A stretch of 64,000 nt of DNA from Streptosporangium lutulentum (GTDB lineage: Bacteria > Actinomycetota > Actinomycetes > Streptosporangiales > Streptosporangiaceae), in contig NZ_JAUSQU010000001.1 of NCBI RefSeq assembly GCF_030811455.1, positions 6,572,001 through 6,636,000 on the forward strand, written 5' to 3'. The notes beneath the pieces were generated by a model. It did not search any database. It had not been told where the DNA came from and saw nothing but the letters and a program-made list of their open reading frames with translations. Both the position numbers and the translations under genes were made by a program. Positions 36,562 through 45,050 of this stretch are shown piece by piece (within the stretch, counting starts at the first letter, position 1; each line of letters opens with the position of its first letter).

Positions 36562-37917
36562 TCAAACACAGGCCGTACGGACGACGTCCGCCAGGCGGTT
36601 CGCCATCTGCTCGGCCTGCTCCGCGGAGGAGGCCTCGACCATGACGCGGATCATCGGTTCGGTGCCGCTCGGCCGGATCAGCACCCGGCCTGTCTCCCCC
36701 AGCTCCGCCTCCGCCGCGGCGACCGCCGCGGACAGTTCGGGAGCCGAGGCCTTGTCGCGGTCGACGTCCTTGACGTTGACCAGGATCTGCGGCAGTCGGG
36801 TCATCACCGAGGCCAGCTCCGCCAGCGACTTCCCCTCGCGCGCCACGATCGACAGCAGATGGAGCGAGGTCAGCAGACCGTCTCCGGTCGTGGCGTGGTC
36901 GAGCATGAGGACGTGGCCGGACTGCTCGCCACCGAGGTTGTATCCGCCCGCCTTCATGGCCTCCAGGACGTAGCGGTCGCCCACGGCGGTCTCGATCATG
37001 TCGATGCCGGCGTTCTTGAGCCCGATCTTGAAGCCCAGGTTGGACATGACCGTCGCGACCACGGTGTCACCGACCAGTTTCCCCTCGGCGTGCATGGCCA
37101 TGGCCAGCACGGCCATGATCTGGTCGCCGTCGATCACCTCGCCGGTGTGTGAGACCGCCAGGCAACGATCGGCGTCGCCGTCGTAGGCGATGCCGACGTC
37201 CGCGTTGCGGGAGACCACGATCTGCTGGAGTTTGTCCAGGTGAGTGGAGCCGACTCCGGCGTTGATGTTGAGCCCGTCGGGGCGGGCCCCGATGGTCTCG
37301 ACCGTGGCCCCGGCCCGCAGCAACGCCTCGGGAGCCACCATGTGGGCGGCGCCGTGGGCGCAGTCGAGGACCACGTTCAGGCCGTCCAGGCGGCCGGTGA
37401 CGGTGGACAGCACGTGGGACACGTAACGGTCGGCCTCGCCGTACGCTTCGCGCACGCGGCCGACCGAGGCTCCGACAGGGCGGTCCCACTTCTCGTCGAG
37501 CCGCTGCTCGATCTCGTTCTCCATCGCGTCGGGCAGCTTGTAGCCGCCGCGGGTGAGGAACTTGATCCCGTTGTCCGGGGCGGGATTGTGGGAGGCGGAG
37601 ATCATCACGCCCATGTCGGCTCTGAGAGCGGTGGTGAGATAGGCGACCGCCGGGGTGGGCAGCACGCCGAGCCGGAGGACGTCCACGCCAGACGACGCAA
37701 GGCCGGCGACCACAGCGGCCTCCAGGAATTCTCCTGAAGCTCGCGGGTCCCGGCCTACGACGGCGACGGGACGGCCTCGCCGCCCGACGCTGGCATGGAA
37801 CGCCCCGGCATCGCCGAGGACATGAGCCGCGGCCACGGACAGGTCCATGGCGAGCTCGGCCGTGAGGTCGCGCCCAGCGACCCCACGTACCCCGTCGGTG
37901 CCGAAAAGGCGCCCCAA
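36562..37917 (-). CDS. glmM: Phosphoglucosamine mutase
   Basis: Converts glucosamine-6-P to glucosamine-1-P, the step after GlmS in UDP-GlcNAc synthesis. The 451-aa alpha-D-phosphohexomutase has the phosphoserine loop ISASHNPAPDNGIKF (Ser near 109), the Mg loop DGDADRCLAV, the sugar-binding GGEQSGHV and the phosphate-binding RPSGTEPMIRV. The start is the TTG at 37917, one base past the rpsI stop, giving the family N-terminus (M)GRLFGTDGVRG. The longer frame upstream only overlaps rpsI. It is probably cotranscribed with rplM-rpsI. Its last residues VRTACV recur in the relic at 11058. Confidence 0.95.
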   Translation of the reverse strand: MGRLFGTDGVRGVAGRDLTAELAMDLSVAAAHVLGDAGAFHASVGRRGRPVAVVGRDPRASGEFLEAAVVAGLASSGVDVLRLGVLPTPAVAYLTTALRADMGVMISASHNPAPDNGIKFLTRGGYKLPDAMENEIEQRLDEKWDRPVGASVGRVREAYGEADRYVSHVLSTVTGRLDGLNVVLDCAHGAAHMVAPEALLRAGATVETIGARPDGLNINAGVGSTHLDKLQQIVVSRNADVGIAYDGDADRCLAVSHTGEVIDGDQIMAVLAMAMHAEGKLVGDTVVATVMSNLGFKIGLKNAGIDMIETAVGDRYVLEAMKAGGYNLGGEQSGHVLMLDHATTGDGLLTSLHLLSIVAREGKSLAELASVMTRLPQILVNVKDVDRDKASAPELSAAVAAAEAELGETGRVLIRPSGTEPMIRVMVEASSAEQAEQMANRLADVVRTACV

Positions 37918-37918
37918 C

Positions 37919-38440
<522 letters not shown>

Positions 38441-38509
38441 GGTTCTCCTCTAACTTTCCTACTCGGCGTCGGCCATCGGCCAACGCTGCTGGCGACAAGC
38501 AGCTAGCGA

Positions 38510-38953
38510 CTACTGGGCGATCTGGGTGAGCTCGAAGGGCACAGGCTGCTGCGCCTGGTGCGGGTGCTCGGAACCGGCGTAGACCTTGAGCTTCTTGATC
38601 ATCTTCCGGCCGAGGGCGTTCTTGGGCAGCATGCCCTTCACGGCCTTCTCGACGGCGCGGTCAGGACGCTTGTCCATGAGCTCGCCGTAGGTGACGGAAC
38701 GCAGACCGCCGGGGTAGCCCGAGTGACGGTACGCCTTCTTCTGCTCGAGCTTCTTACCGGTCAGCGCGACCTTGTCGGCGTTGATGATGACGACGAAGTC
38801 ACCGGTGTCGACGTGGTTGGCGAAGGTCGGCTTGTGCTTACCGCGAAGCAGGATCGCGACGTGGCTGGCCAGCCGGCCAAGCACGATGTCAGTGGCGTCG
38901 ATGATGTGCCACTGACGCTCGACTTCGGCAGGCTTGGGTGTGTACGTGCGCAC
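38510..38953 (-). CDS. rplM: 50S ribosomal protein L13
   Basis: A 147-aa L13, typical length. It starts at the GTG at 38953 (MRTYTPKPAEVERQWHIIDA), with AAGAAGG about 9 nt upstream. Conserved blocks include LGRLAS, DTGDFVVIINADKVALTGKK, the YRHSGYPGGLR segment and VKGMLPKNALGRKM. It is the first gene of the rplM-rpsI(-glmM) operon, with a promoter-like site about 180 nt upstream. Confidence 0.96.
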   Translation of the reverse strand: MRTYTPKPAEVERQWHIIDATDIVLGRLASHVAILLRGKHKPTFANHVDTGDFVVIINADKVALTGKKLEQKKAYRHSGYPGGLRSVTYGELMDKRPDRAVEKAVKGMLPKNALGRKMIKKLKVYAGSEHPHQAQQPVPFELTQIAQ

Positions 38954-39128
38954 GGTCGTATGCCTTCTTTGCTCGCGTCTTCGGCGCTGTCGGAAGTGAC
39001 AGCAACTTGGTCGGTAGGTGCGGGCACACGACAGCCCGGACCTTCCGTCTCCCAAGTTTTAGGAGATGACGCCGGACGCGCCGCGTATCGGTCTGCAACG
39101 GAGACCAATTCGCACACAACGAACTAGC

Positions 39129-39158
39129 AGGATACCGGCGCGTATGAGCATGGGTCAA
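39129..39158 (-). promoter_or_regulatory. Promoter of the rplM-rpsI operon
   Basis: On the minus strand TTGACC (39153-39158) and TATCCT (39129-39134) are separated by 18 nt. This is a good vegetative sigma-factor promoter and the best one seen in this window. It leaves a leader of roughly 165-170 nt before rplM. The whole spacer 38954-39308 holds nothing else recognised, although the long leader could carry autoregulation. Confidence 0.6.
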
Positions 39159-39308
39159 AAGACGGACTCTGCGCCAGCGTCCTTGGCAGTCTACCCGTGA
39201 CCGGGCAGTGCTGGGGGATGTCCCCCGCGAGCCCTCACAGAACGGTTCCGATACGTTCTCGGCATTCTCTTCTTCCCCACCGCAAACATCTCTATCTTTG
39301 ATAGCGGT

Positions 39309-40082
39309 ATGTGGCAGCTTCCTCACCCCCGGCATACCCAGCGGACCCGTCTGCGCCGCATGGGGCTGTTCGCGTGCCTGACGACGGTCTTGCTGACCGG
39401 GTTCCTCCTGGGCCGGGGCACCCGCGCCGAGGAGCCTCCCGACCAGATCTATATAAACGCCGGGCCGATCACGACCGAGGCCACGCCCACGGCCGTGCGC
39501 ACCGGCCAGGGCAGAGCCGGGCGGGCCAGCGACCGTCGCACGCCTCTCGTCCGGGTCGCCCGTCCCCCCGTCGCCCCCACGGCGCCGCTGGAGCGACGCT
39601 CCCCACGCCCCACGCCAAGCCCCGAGAACACGATCGACGGCTCGACGAACGGCGGCTTCTCCTCTGTCATCAACGGCGACGACCGGCCCGGCACCCCCGC
39701 CCTCAGCGCGATGGAGAACGAGGCGATCCGGCTCGTCAACCTTGAGCGCAGGAAGCAGGGGTGCTCCCCGCTCAGGGTCGACAGGCGCCTGACCCTGTCC
39801 GCCAGGGCGCACTCGGCCGAGATGGCCGCCAGCGGCACCCTCTCCCACGACTCCCCGGACGGCAGGTCGCCCTGGGATCGGATGGAGAGCGCCGGCTACG
39901 GCGACGGGGGCGCGGAGAACATCGGCCGCGGCTACACCTCGGCCGAAGACGCGGTACAGAGCTGGATGGCGACCGGCGGCCACCGGCGCAACATCCTCAA
40001 CTGCAAGCTCACCGCCACCGGAGTAGGGGCTGTGGACGGTTCGACCGGGCCGTGGTGGACGCAGGATTTCGGCTACTCCTGA
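39309..40082 (+). CDS. Secreted CAP (SCP/PR1)-domain protein
   Basis: A 257-aa protein. A positively charged N-terminus and a hydrophobic segment (about 18-36, MGLFACLTTVLLTGFLLG) act as a signal peptide or anchor. An Arg/Pro/Thr-rich linker (about 50-130) follows, then a CAP domain (about 135-257). Recognisable CAP motifs are EAIRLVNLERRKQG, ARAHSAEMA, SHDSPDGRSPWDRM, GHRRNILNC and WWTQDFGYS, including the conserved His residues. The function is unknown and presumably extracellular. The start ATG has a TATCTT hexamer 10 nt upstream. It stands alone, divergent from rplM. Confidence 0.88.
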   Translation: MWQLPHPRHTQRTRLRRMGLFACLTTVLLTGFLLGRGTRAEEPPDQIYINAGPITTEATPTAVRTGQGRAGRASDRRTPLVRVARPPVAPTAPLERRSPRPTPSPENTIDGSTNGGFSSVINGDDRPGTPALSAMENEAIRLVNLERRKQGCSPLRVDRRLTLSARAHSAEMAASGTLSHDSPDGRSPWDRMESAGYGDGGAENIGRGYTSAEDAVQSWMATGGHRRNILNCKLTATGVGAVDGSTGPWWTQDFGYS

Positions 40083-40106
40083 GTAAACCGGCCCCGATAA
40101 AACGGC

Positions 40107-40112
40107 TAGTCT
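40107..40112 (+). promoter_or_regulatory. -10-like box for leaderless gene
   Basis: TAGTCT lies 6 nt before the ATG at 40119. There is no Shine-Dalgarno sequence between them. Confidence 0.4.
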
Positions 40113-40118
40113 CGGCGC

Positions 40119-41114
40119 ATGGGTTTTCCCGGGGAGCCGCCACGCCGACAGCCTTACAACCAGCCTGACGCGTCGCCGCCCAGGCAGGGCGATCACTGGT
40201 TCGACGCCTCACCGCACAGCCGCGCTCCCGAGGCGGCGACCGCTCAGGGCGCGTGGCCGCCCCAGCAGCAGCCCCAGCCTCAGCAGCGGCAACAGCCTCC
40301 ACAGCAGCCGCAGCAGCGGCCTTCGCAGGAGCAGCCGCCGCGACGCCAGGAACGGCCGCGACGGGAGAGGTGGAGCCCCTACGACGAGGGCCCCCGTTCG
40401 CGTCGTCCGATCTTCATCGCGGTCGGCGCGTTCGCCCTGCTGATCGCCGGAGGCGTCGGCCTGGCCATGCTCGCCAACTCCGACTCCTCGACACCGGCCG
40501 ATACGGCGAGCCCCCTGGCCTCGGCCTCCAGCGCACCGGTGCCCGACGCCCCCGCCGACAAGTTCGGATACGCCGCCGCCCGTACCACCGACCCTCTCAC
40601 CCTCACCCTGAACGAGGTGTTCAGGAACAAGAAGATAAAGATCGGTGGACAGAGCTATCTGATGACCACGCGCAGGGCCGACAAGAAATGCGGCGACGCC
40701 GTGGTGGGCAGCAAGCTTCAGAAGGCCCTCACCGGAGGCAAGTGCAACCAGTTGCTGCGGGCCTCCTTCCGCGACGCCTCAGGAAAGATCATCGGCACCG
40801 TGGGGGTGGCCAACCTCAGCACCTCGAAGGGGGCCGCCGCGGTCGTCTCCGCCGGAACCGGCAAGGAGCGAGAGGAATACATCAAGCCGCTGCCCGGCAA
40901 AGACGCGGTCACCAAATTTCTCGGCACGGGTGAGGCGTTCGTGGGCGAGTGGAGGCACGGGCACTACGTCGTGATGGTCTGGTTCCAGTACAAGGACGGG
41001 CACCTGCCGAAGAAGACCGAGGTCAAGAAGCTCAACCAGGCGGCCTTCGGTGCCGCCGACGCGACCGTGACGCCGGCCCTCGAATCCCGGTCGCTGACCG
41101 GAAAGCGGCCGTAA
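40119..41114 (+). CDS. Pro/Gln-rich single-pass membrane protein, paralogue 1
   Basis: A 331-aa protein I do not recognise as a named family. Residues 1-90 are cytosolic and low-complexity (Gln/Pro/Arg). A membrane helix at about 97-119 (IFIAVGAFALLIAGGVGLAML) is followed by an Ala/Ser/Pro linker. The extracytoplasmic domain of about 165-315 carries two Cys residues (KKCGDAVVG and GGKCNQLLR) and GHYVVMVWFQYKDGH near the end. The next gene encodes the same topology and a related outer domain, so the pair is a tandem paralogue set. The function is unknown; the Cys pair may form a disulfide outside the cell. Confidence 0.8.
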   Translation: MGFPGEPPRRQPYNQPDASPPRQGDHWFDASPHSRAPEAATAQGAWPPQQQPQPQQRQQPPQQPQQRPSQEQPPRRQERPRRERWSPYDEGPRSRRPIFIAVGAFALLIAGGVGLAMLANSDSSTPADTASPLASASSAPVPDAPADKFGYAAARTTDPLTLTLNEVFRNKKIKIGGQSYLMTTRRADKKCGDAVVGSKLQKALTGGKCNQLLRASFRDASGKIIGTVGVANLSTSKGAAAVVSAGTGKEREEYIKPLPGKDAVTKFLGTGEAFVGEWRHGHYVVMVWFQYKDGHLPKKTEVKKLNQAAFGAADATVTPALESRSLTGKRP

Positions 41115-41206
41115 CAAAGACCCCACCCCGGTATTTTCGCCCCATAAAACTGGCGGGCGATACGGCCGAGAACGCCCATACACGCATGACGATCTCCGGC
41201 TATCGC

Positions 41207-41212
41207 TAGGCT
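41207..41212 (+). promoter_or_regulatory. -10-like box for leaderless gene
   Basis: TAGGCT ends 7 nt before the ATG at 41220. There is no ribosome-binding site between them. Confidence 0.4.
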
Positions 41213-41219
41213 GCGACCT

Positions 41220-43469
41220 ATGCGTGGCCAGGAATCCGGGTCCGAGCACGAACGTGAAGGCGGCGGTTCGGCCGCACCGGCGACGCCACCGCCGAGTTTC
41301 GGCCAGTCTTCGCCGCACGTGCCCCGGACCGATCTCACAGGTGACGATCAGCCCTATTCCCCCCCGGCGTGGCCCGAACCGGCGCCCGGGGCGGCCCAGC
41401 CGTGGATGGTTCCCGGCGACGACGGCGCCCCCTACGACTGGCTGGCCGAACCCGAACCCGAGCCCGAGCCTCCCGCCCCCTGGCCCGGCTCTCCGCAGCC
41501 CGAGCCACAGCCCGGCCCCCCGGCGTCACGGGAGCCCTCCGGCGCGGCGTGGTCGGGCTCCCCCGCCCCTCAGGAGCCCCCAGGCGCGGCGTGGTCCGGC
41601 TCCCCCACCTACCAGGAGCCCCCCGGCGCGGTCCGGTCCGGCTCCCCCACCTACCAGGAGCCCCCCGGTCCGGCGTGGTCCGGCTCCCCGGCATGGGCCG
41701 CCCCCTCCTCCCAGGAGCCCGGTTCCCCGGGATGGTCCGGCCCCCCGCCTTCCGCCGAACCCCCCACTCCGTCGTGGCCGGGCGCGTCGGCCGGTGACGG
41801 GCCCACCACGCCTTCCGGCGCCGTTCCGTTGAACCCACCTCTGCCCACGGCGCCGATCGTGCCCGGAGCTCCGCCGTGGCAGCCGCCGCCGGCCTTCACC
41901 GCCGCCGCCGCGGGGATGCAGGTCTGGCCTGACACTCACTGGCCCGCCGCCACCGGAGAGCCGGTCTGGCCCGATCCCGAGGAGACGGTCGCCCGCCCGG
42001 GAGAGCCCGGCGACATCGCCGTCTGGCCGCCTGACGCGGCCTTCCAGGACGACCCCGACGAGGGCACCGTCAACGTCCGCGGACCCGAACTCCCCGTGCC
42101 CGACCCCCATGAGCCGGGCCGGCCGCAGCCGCCCGAGGCCGGGCCGTACACCCCCGTTCAGACCCCGCCGGGCGCCTACCCGTCGGGTGCGTCCCGATCA
42201 TCCGAGGCGGGACCGTACACCCCGTCCCCTCCGCCGGGCGCCTACCCTTCGGGCCCGCCCCAGCCGCCCGAGGCGGGACCGTACGCCCCGGGCCAGAACT
42301 CACCTTCCCCGGCGGGCGCCCACCAGCCGCCCGAGGCGAGTCCCTACGCTTCGGGCTCGGCCTCGCCCACCGACATGACCGTCCCGTCCCCCGCGCCCGC
42401 GCCCGTCACGCAGGCCCCGACGTCCGAGCCGGAGCTGATCCCGCAGGTGCCCGTGCCGCCCCTCGACCCGGTCACCTATGCCCCGGCGCCGCCTCAGGCC
42501 CCGGGTCACCAGGCCGAGCCCGACTCCCCCGCTCCCGATTCCGGCAGGCCGGCACCGCCTTCGGGTTACGTGGAGCAGGAGACCCCTCCCGGCGGCATCC
42601 CGATGCTTCCCCCGCTGTTCCCGCCCCTTCCGGTGGTGTCACCGGCCGGCCAGGCGGCTCCCACAGCCGCCGCCCTGGCCCCACGCGACGCCTTCACCCC
42701 GGTCTCGGCCCTCACGGCCGAACTCCCGGTCACCCCGCCCGCCGAACCGCCCCCCGGCCGGAGCGGTACCAAGCTGATCGTGGCCGTGATCTCGGTCGTG
42801 GTGGTCGGCATCGCCGTCGGAGCGTTCTTCGCCTACCAGTCGTTCAGCTCCAGGAACCAGACGAGCGCGTCCAGCTCGATCCCCACCGCCGAGATCATCG
42901 ATCCCACCGGGGATCCGGTTCCGGAGCCCGACCCGATCAACACCACGATGCTCGACTCCGAGAAGACCGACCCGGGCAAGCTGACCGTGCCCGACGCCTT
43001 CACCAAGAAGGTGACCCTGGCGGGGGCGACGTTCACCCGGGTCAAGACCAACATCACCGAAGATTGCCCGAAGGCCGCGGCCGGCAAGTTCGCCCGCGTG
43101 CTGGGCAGCCAGGAATGCCGCCGAGTGCTGCGGGCCACCTACGTGGACAGCAAACGGCGATACGCGGTGACCACGGGAATCGCGGTGCTGCCCACCCGGG
43201 AGTCCGCGGTCGAGGCCGACAAGGCCAAAGACCTCAACAGCAACCTGTGGTTCCGCAGCCTGCCGGGCAACGCCGGCAGCGGAGCCGAACGCGTGCACAT
43301 CGCGGGCGGTTACGCGGCCGGGATGGTGTGGGGCCGCTACATCGTGTTCAGTTACGCCACCTTCAGCGACGGCCACACGCCGACCGCGAAGGAGAAGGGC
43401 CTGGGCAAGGTCAGCAGCGCGTTCCGCGACCAGACGGCCAAGGTCGTGGAGCGCCGCGTCAGGAACTGA
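41220..43469 (+). CDS. Long Pro-rich single-pass membrane protein, paralogue 2
   Basis: A 749-aa protein. Residues 1-515 are Pro/Gly/Ser-rich and disordered, with repeated units such as SGSPTYQEPPGA (about 110-165) and PPEAGPYTP (about 300-390). One membrane helix follows (about 520-543, LIVAVISVVVVGIAVGAFFAY). The extracytoplasmic domain of about 590-745 is related to that of the upstream 331-aa protein: two Cys in similar places (EDCPKAAAG, SQECRRVLR) and GRYIVFSYATFSDGHTP against GHYVVMVWFQYKDGH. The long cytosolic tail could be a scaffold or kinase target; that is only a guess. The 3' end overlaps convergent truA by 11 nt. Confidence 0.8.
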   Translation: MRGQESGSEHEREGGGSAAPATPPPSFGQSSPHVPRTDLTGDDQPYSPPAWPEPAPGAAQPWMVPGDDGAPYDWLAEPEPEPEPPAPWPGSPQPEPQPGPPASREPSGAAWSGSPAPQEPPGAAWSGSPTYQEPPGAVRSGSPTYQEPPGPAWSGSPAWAAPSSQEPGSPGWSGPPPSAEPPTPSWPGASAGDGPTTPSGAVPLNPPLPTAPIVPGAPPWQPPPAFTAAAAGMQVWPDTHWPAATGEPVWPDPEETVARPGEPGDIAVWPPDAAFQDDPDEGTVNVRGPELPVPDPHEPGRPQPPEAGPYTPVQTPPGAYPSGASRSSEAGPYTPSPPPGAYPSGPPQPPEAGPYAPGQNSPSPAGAHQPPEASPYASGSASPTDMTVPSPAPAPVTQAPTSEPELIPQVPVPPLDPVTYAPAPPQAPGHQAEPDSPAPDSGRPAPPSGYVEQETPPGGIPMLPPLFPPLPVVSPAGQAAPTAAALAPRDAFTPVSALTAELPVTPPAEPPPGRSGTKLIVAVISVVVVGIAVGAFFAYQSFSSRNQTSASSSIPTAEIIDPTGDPVPEPDPINTTMLDSEKTDPGKLTVPDAFTKKVTLAGATFTRVKTNITEDCPKAAAGKFARVLGSQECRRVLRATYVDSKRRYAVTTGIAVLPTRESAVEADKAKDLNSNLWFRSLPGNAGSGAERVHIAGGYAAGMVWGRYIVFSYATFSDGHTPTAKEKGLGKVSSAFRDQTAKVVERRVRN
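41520..41720 (+). repeat. In-frame Pro-rich coding repeats
   Basis: About five imperfect copies of a 36-nt unit encoding SGSPxxQEPPGA-like peptides lie in the cytosolic part of the 749-aa protein. Such repeats expand and contract easily. Confidence 0.65.
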
Positions 43470-44349
43470 GCGTGCGCACCCGGCGGGTCTCGGCGGCCCG
43501 CCGGGCCAGGTCCTCCGCTCCCGGATAGAGCACCTCTTCGAGACAGAGGCCGTGCGCGGGCGCGACGTGCACCTTGGAATCCCGGACGACGCTCTTCAGC
43601 ACCTGACCGGGCCAGTCCACGGGAAGCCGCCCCTCCCCGACGGGTAGCAGCGATCCGACGAGTGCCCGGACCATCGAGTGGCAGAACGCGTCGGCCACCA
43701 CCGTCGCGACGAGGATGCCCTCCTCCCGCACCCAGTCGAGCCGCTGCAACTCACGAATCGTGGTCGCTCCCTCGCGTTTCTTGCAAAAGGCCGCGAAGTC
43801 GTGCTCTCCCAGCAGATGGGCGGCGGCCGCGTTCAACCGGTCGACGTCGAGGGGACGGCCGTACCAGGCGACCTCGCGCCTGCGGAGGGGGTCCACCCCG
43901 CCGGGCGTATCGGAGATCCGGTAGGCGTACCGCCGCGACATCGCTGAGAACCGGGCGTCAAAGCCCCCAGGAGCCACCGTGACGCGACGAACCCTCACAT
44001 CCGAGGGCAGGACCCCTGCCAGCCTTCTCACCAGAGCAGAGAGCTGCTCATCGACGCTCTCCGGCGATCCGGGCTCGGCGGGAGCGCTTGCCGGGGACGC
44101 CCCCCGGCGGTGGCGGCTCTCCAGCGCGCCGAATCCGCCGGCGTCCAGATCCACATGGGCGACCTGGCCCCGCGCGTGCACTCCGGCATCGGTCCGCCCG
44201 GCCACCGTCAGCGCCGGCGGTTCGGGAAGCCGGAAGATCTTGCCGAGCGCCTCCTCGATCTCTCCCTGGACGGTTCGCTGTCCGGGCTGCTTCGCCCAGC
44301 CGGAGAAGTCGGTGCCGTCATAGGCGAGATCCAGGCGCAGCCGTACCAC
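43459..44349 (-). CDS. truA: tRNA pseudouridine(38-40) synthase
   Basis: Modifies U38-U40 in tRNA anticodon stems. A 296-aa protein with the catalytic Asp at residue 54 in AGRTDAGVHA, the N-terminal LDLAYDGTDFSGWAKQPGQ and the later motif FCHSMVRALVGSLLPVG. An insertion of about 30 residues rich in Ala/Pro/Ser (residues 75-105) follows the catalytic motif. It lies downstream of rplQ with a hairpin between them, the usual rplQ-truA neighbourhood, and converges on the 749-aa protein gene. Confidence 0.95.
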   Translation of the reverse strand: MVRLRLDLAYDGTDFSGWAKQPGQRTVQGEIEEALGKIFRLPEPPALTVAGRTDAGVHARGQVAHVDLDAGGFGALESRHRRGASPASAPAEPGSPESVDEQLSALVRRLAGVLPSDVRVRRVTVAPGGFDARFSAMSRRYAYRISDTPGGVDPLRRREVAWYGRPLDVDRLNAAAAHLLGEHDFAAFCKKREGATTIRELQRLDWVREEGILVATVVADAFCHSMVRALVGSLLPVGEGRLPVDWPGQVLKSVVRDSKVHVAPAHGLCLEEVLYPGAEDLARRAAETRRVRTLSS

Positions 44350-44372
44350 GATTTTTCCTCCTGGAAAGCGGA

Positions 44373-44414
44373 AACGGGCCCGGCATCTCCCAGAGAGGAG
44401 GTGCCGGGCCCGTT
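44373..44414 (-). terminator. Hairpin between rplQ and truA
   Basis: 13 perfect pairs (44373-44385 with 44402-44414), then a wobble and four more pairs around a 6-nt loop. It lies 16 nt after the rplQ stop on the minus strand. The following bases are only weakly T-rich, so it may be a partial terminator that lets some transcription enter truA. Confidence 0.7.
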
Positions 44415-44430
44415 CACAGGACCTGAAAGA

Positions 44431-44961
44431 TCAGGCGTTGTCCTTCTTGGCCTCGGTCTCCTCGGCGGGAGCCTCGGCGGCCTCGGCGGTCTCCTCGGAA
44501 GCCTTCGGCTCCTCGGTGGTCTCCTCGGCCTTGGTCTCTTCGACCTTGGTCTCTTCGGCCTTCGGCTTCTCGGCAGCGGCCTGGCTGACGCGAACCGGGT
44601 TCAGCTGCTCGGTCACCAGCTCGATGACGGCCATGGGGGCGGCGTCGCCCTTACGGAGGCCGACCTTGGTGATCCGGGTGTAGCCACCGGGACGCTCGGC
44701 GAAGGTCGGCGCGATCTCGGTGAACAGGTGGTGGACGACACCCTTGTCCCGGACGATCGTCAGGACCTGGCGACGGTTGTGCATGTCGCCCTTCTTGGCC
44801 TTGGTGATCAGCCGCTCCGCCAGCGGACGCAGGCGCTTGGCCTTGGCGACCGTGGTCTTGATCCGACCGTGCTGGAACAACTGGGTGGCGAGGTTCGCCA
44901 GGATCAGCCGCTCGTGGGCCGGGCTTCCGCCGAGGCGGGCACCCCTTGCTGGCTGAGGCAT
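44431..44961 (-). CDS. rplQ: 50S ribosomal protein L17
   Basis: A 176-aa L17. The conserved core (about 1-118) contains HERLILANLATQLFQHGRI and RRQVLTIVRDKGVVH. The last 58 residues are an acidic Glu/Ala/Thr-rich tail (repeated KAEETKVEETKAEET) not needed for the fold and typical of larger actinobacterial L17. It is the last ribosomal gene of the alpha-type operon, downstream of rpoA. Confidence 0.96.
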   Translation of the reverse strand: MPQPARGARLGGSPAHERLILANLATQLFQHGRIKTTVAKAKRLRPLAERLITKAKKGDMHNRRQVLTIVRDKGVVHHLFTEIAPTFAERPGGYTRITKVGLRKGDAAPMAVIELVTEQLNPVRVSQAAAEKPKAEETKVEETKAEETTEEPKASEETAEAAEAPAEETEAKKDNA

Positions 44962-45016
44962 TTCGTTCTCCTTGAGAGTGAACCCGCCCCGGCCGTATGA
45001 GGTACCGGGGTCGGGC

Positions 45017-45036
45017 CGGGGATCCGTGGATCCCCG
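45017..45036 (-). terminator. Short hairpin between rpoA and rplQ
   Basis: CGGGGATCC (45017-45025) pairs with GGATCCCCG (45028-45036). The apparent loop is only 2 nt, so the top pair is probably open. It could modulate readthrough or mRNA processing between the two genes. Confidence 0.4.
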
Positions 45037-45050
45037 TTATTCAGCGAAAC

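Larger units (their letters stand above)
24230..36564. repeat. Tandem duplication, copy B (complete)
   Basis: Contains giant copy B, the start of the intact partner gene and the upstream region, collinear with copy A. The glmM-proximal border is the glmM stop codon itself. The bases after it (minus strand TGAGGCACGGCCCGCGCC) reappear in copy A as TGAGGCGCGGCCCGCGCC. Confidence 0.85.

Noticed and set aside
11130..36564. Transposon or prophage as cause of the duplication
   Set aside because: No transposase, integrase or tRNA attachment site was seen. The only border signal is the glmM tail, so homologous or illegitimate recombination is more likely.
38954..39055. N-terminal extension of rplM to 39055
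   Set aside because: The 34 extra residues are Arg/Cys-rich, lie in the leader and lack similarity. The GTG at 38953 gives the normal 147-aa L13.
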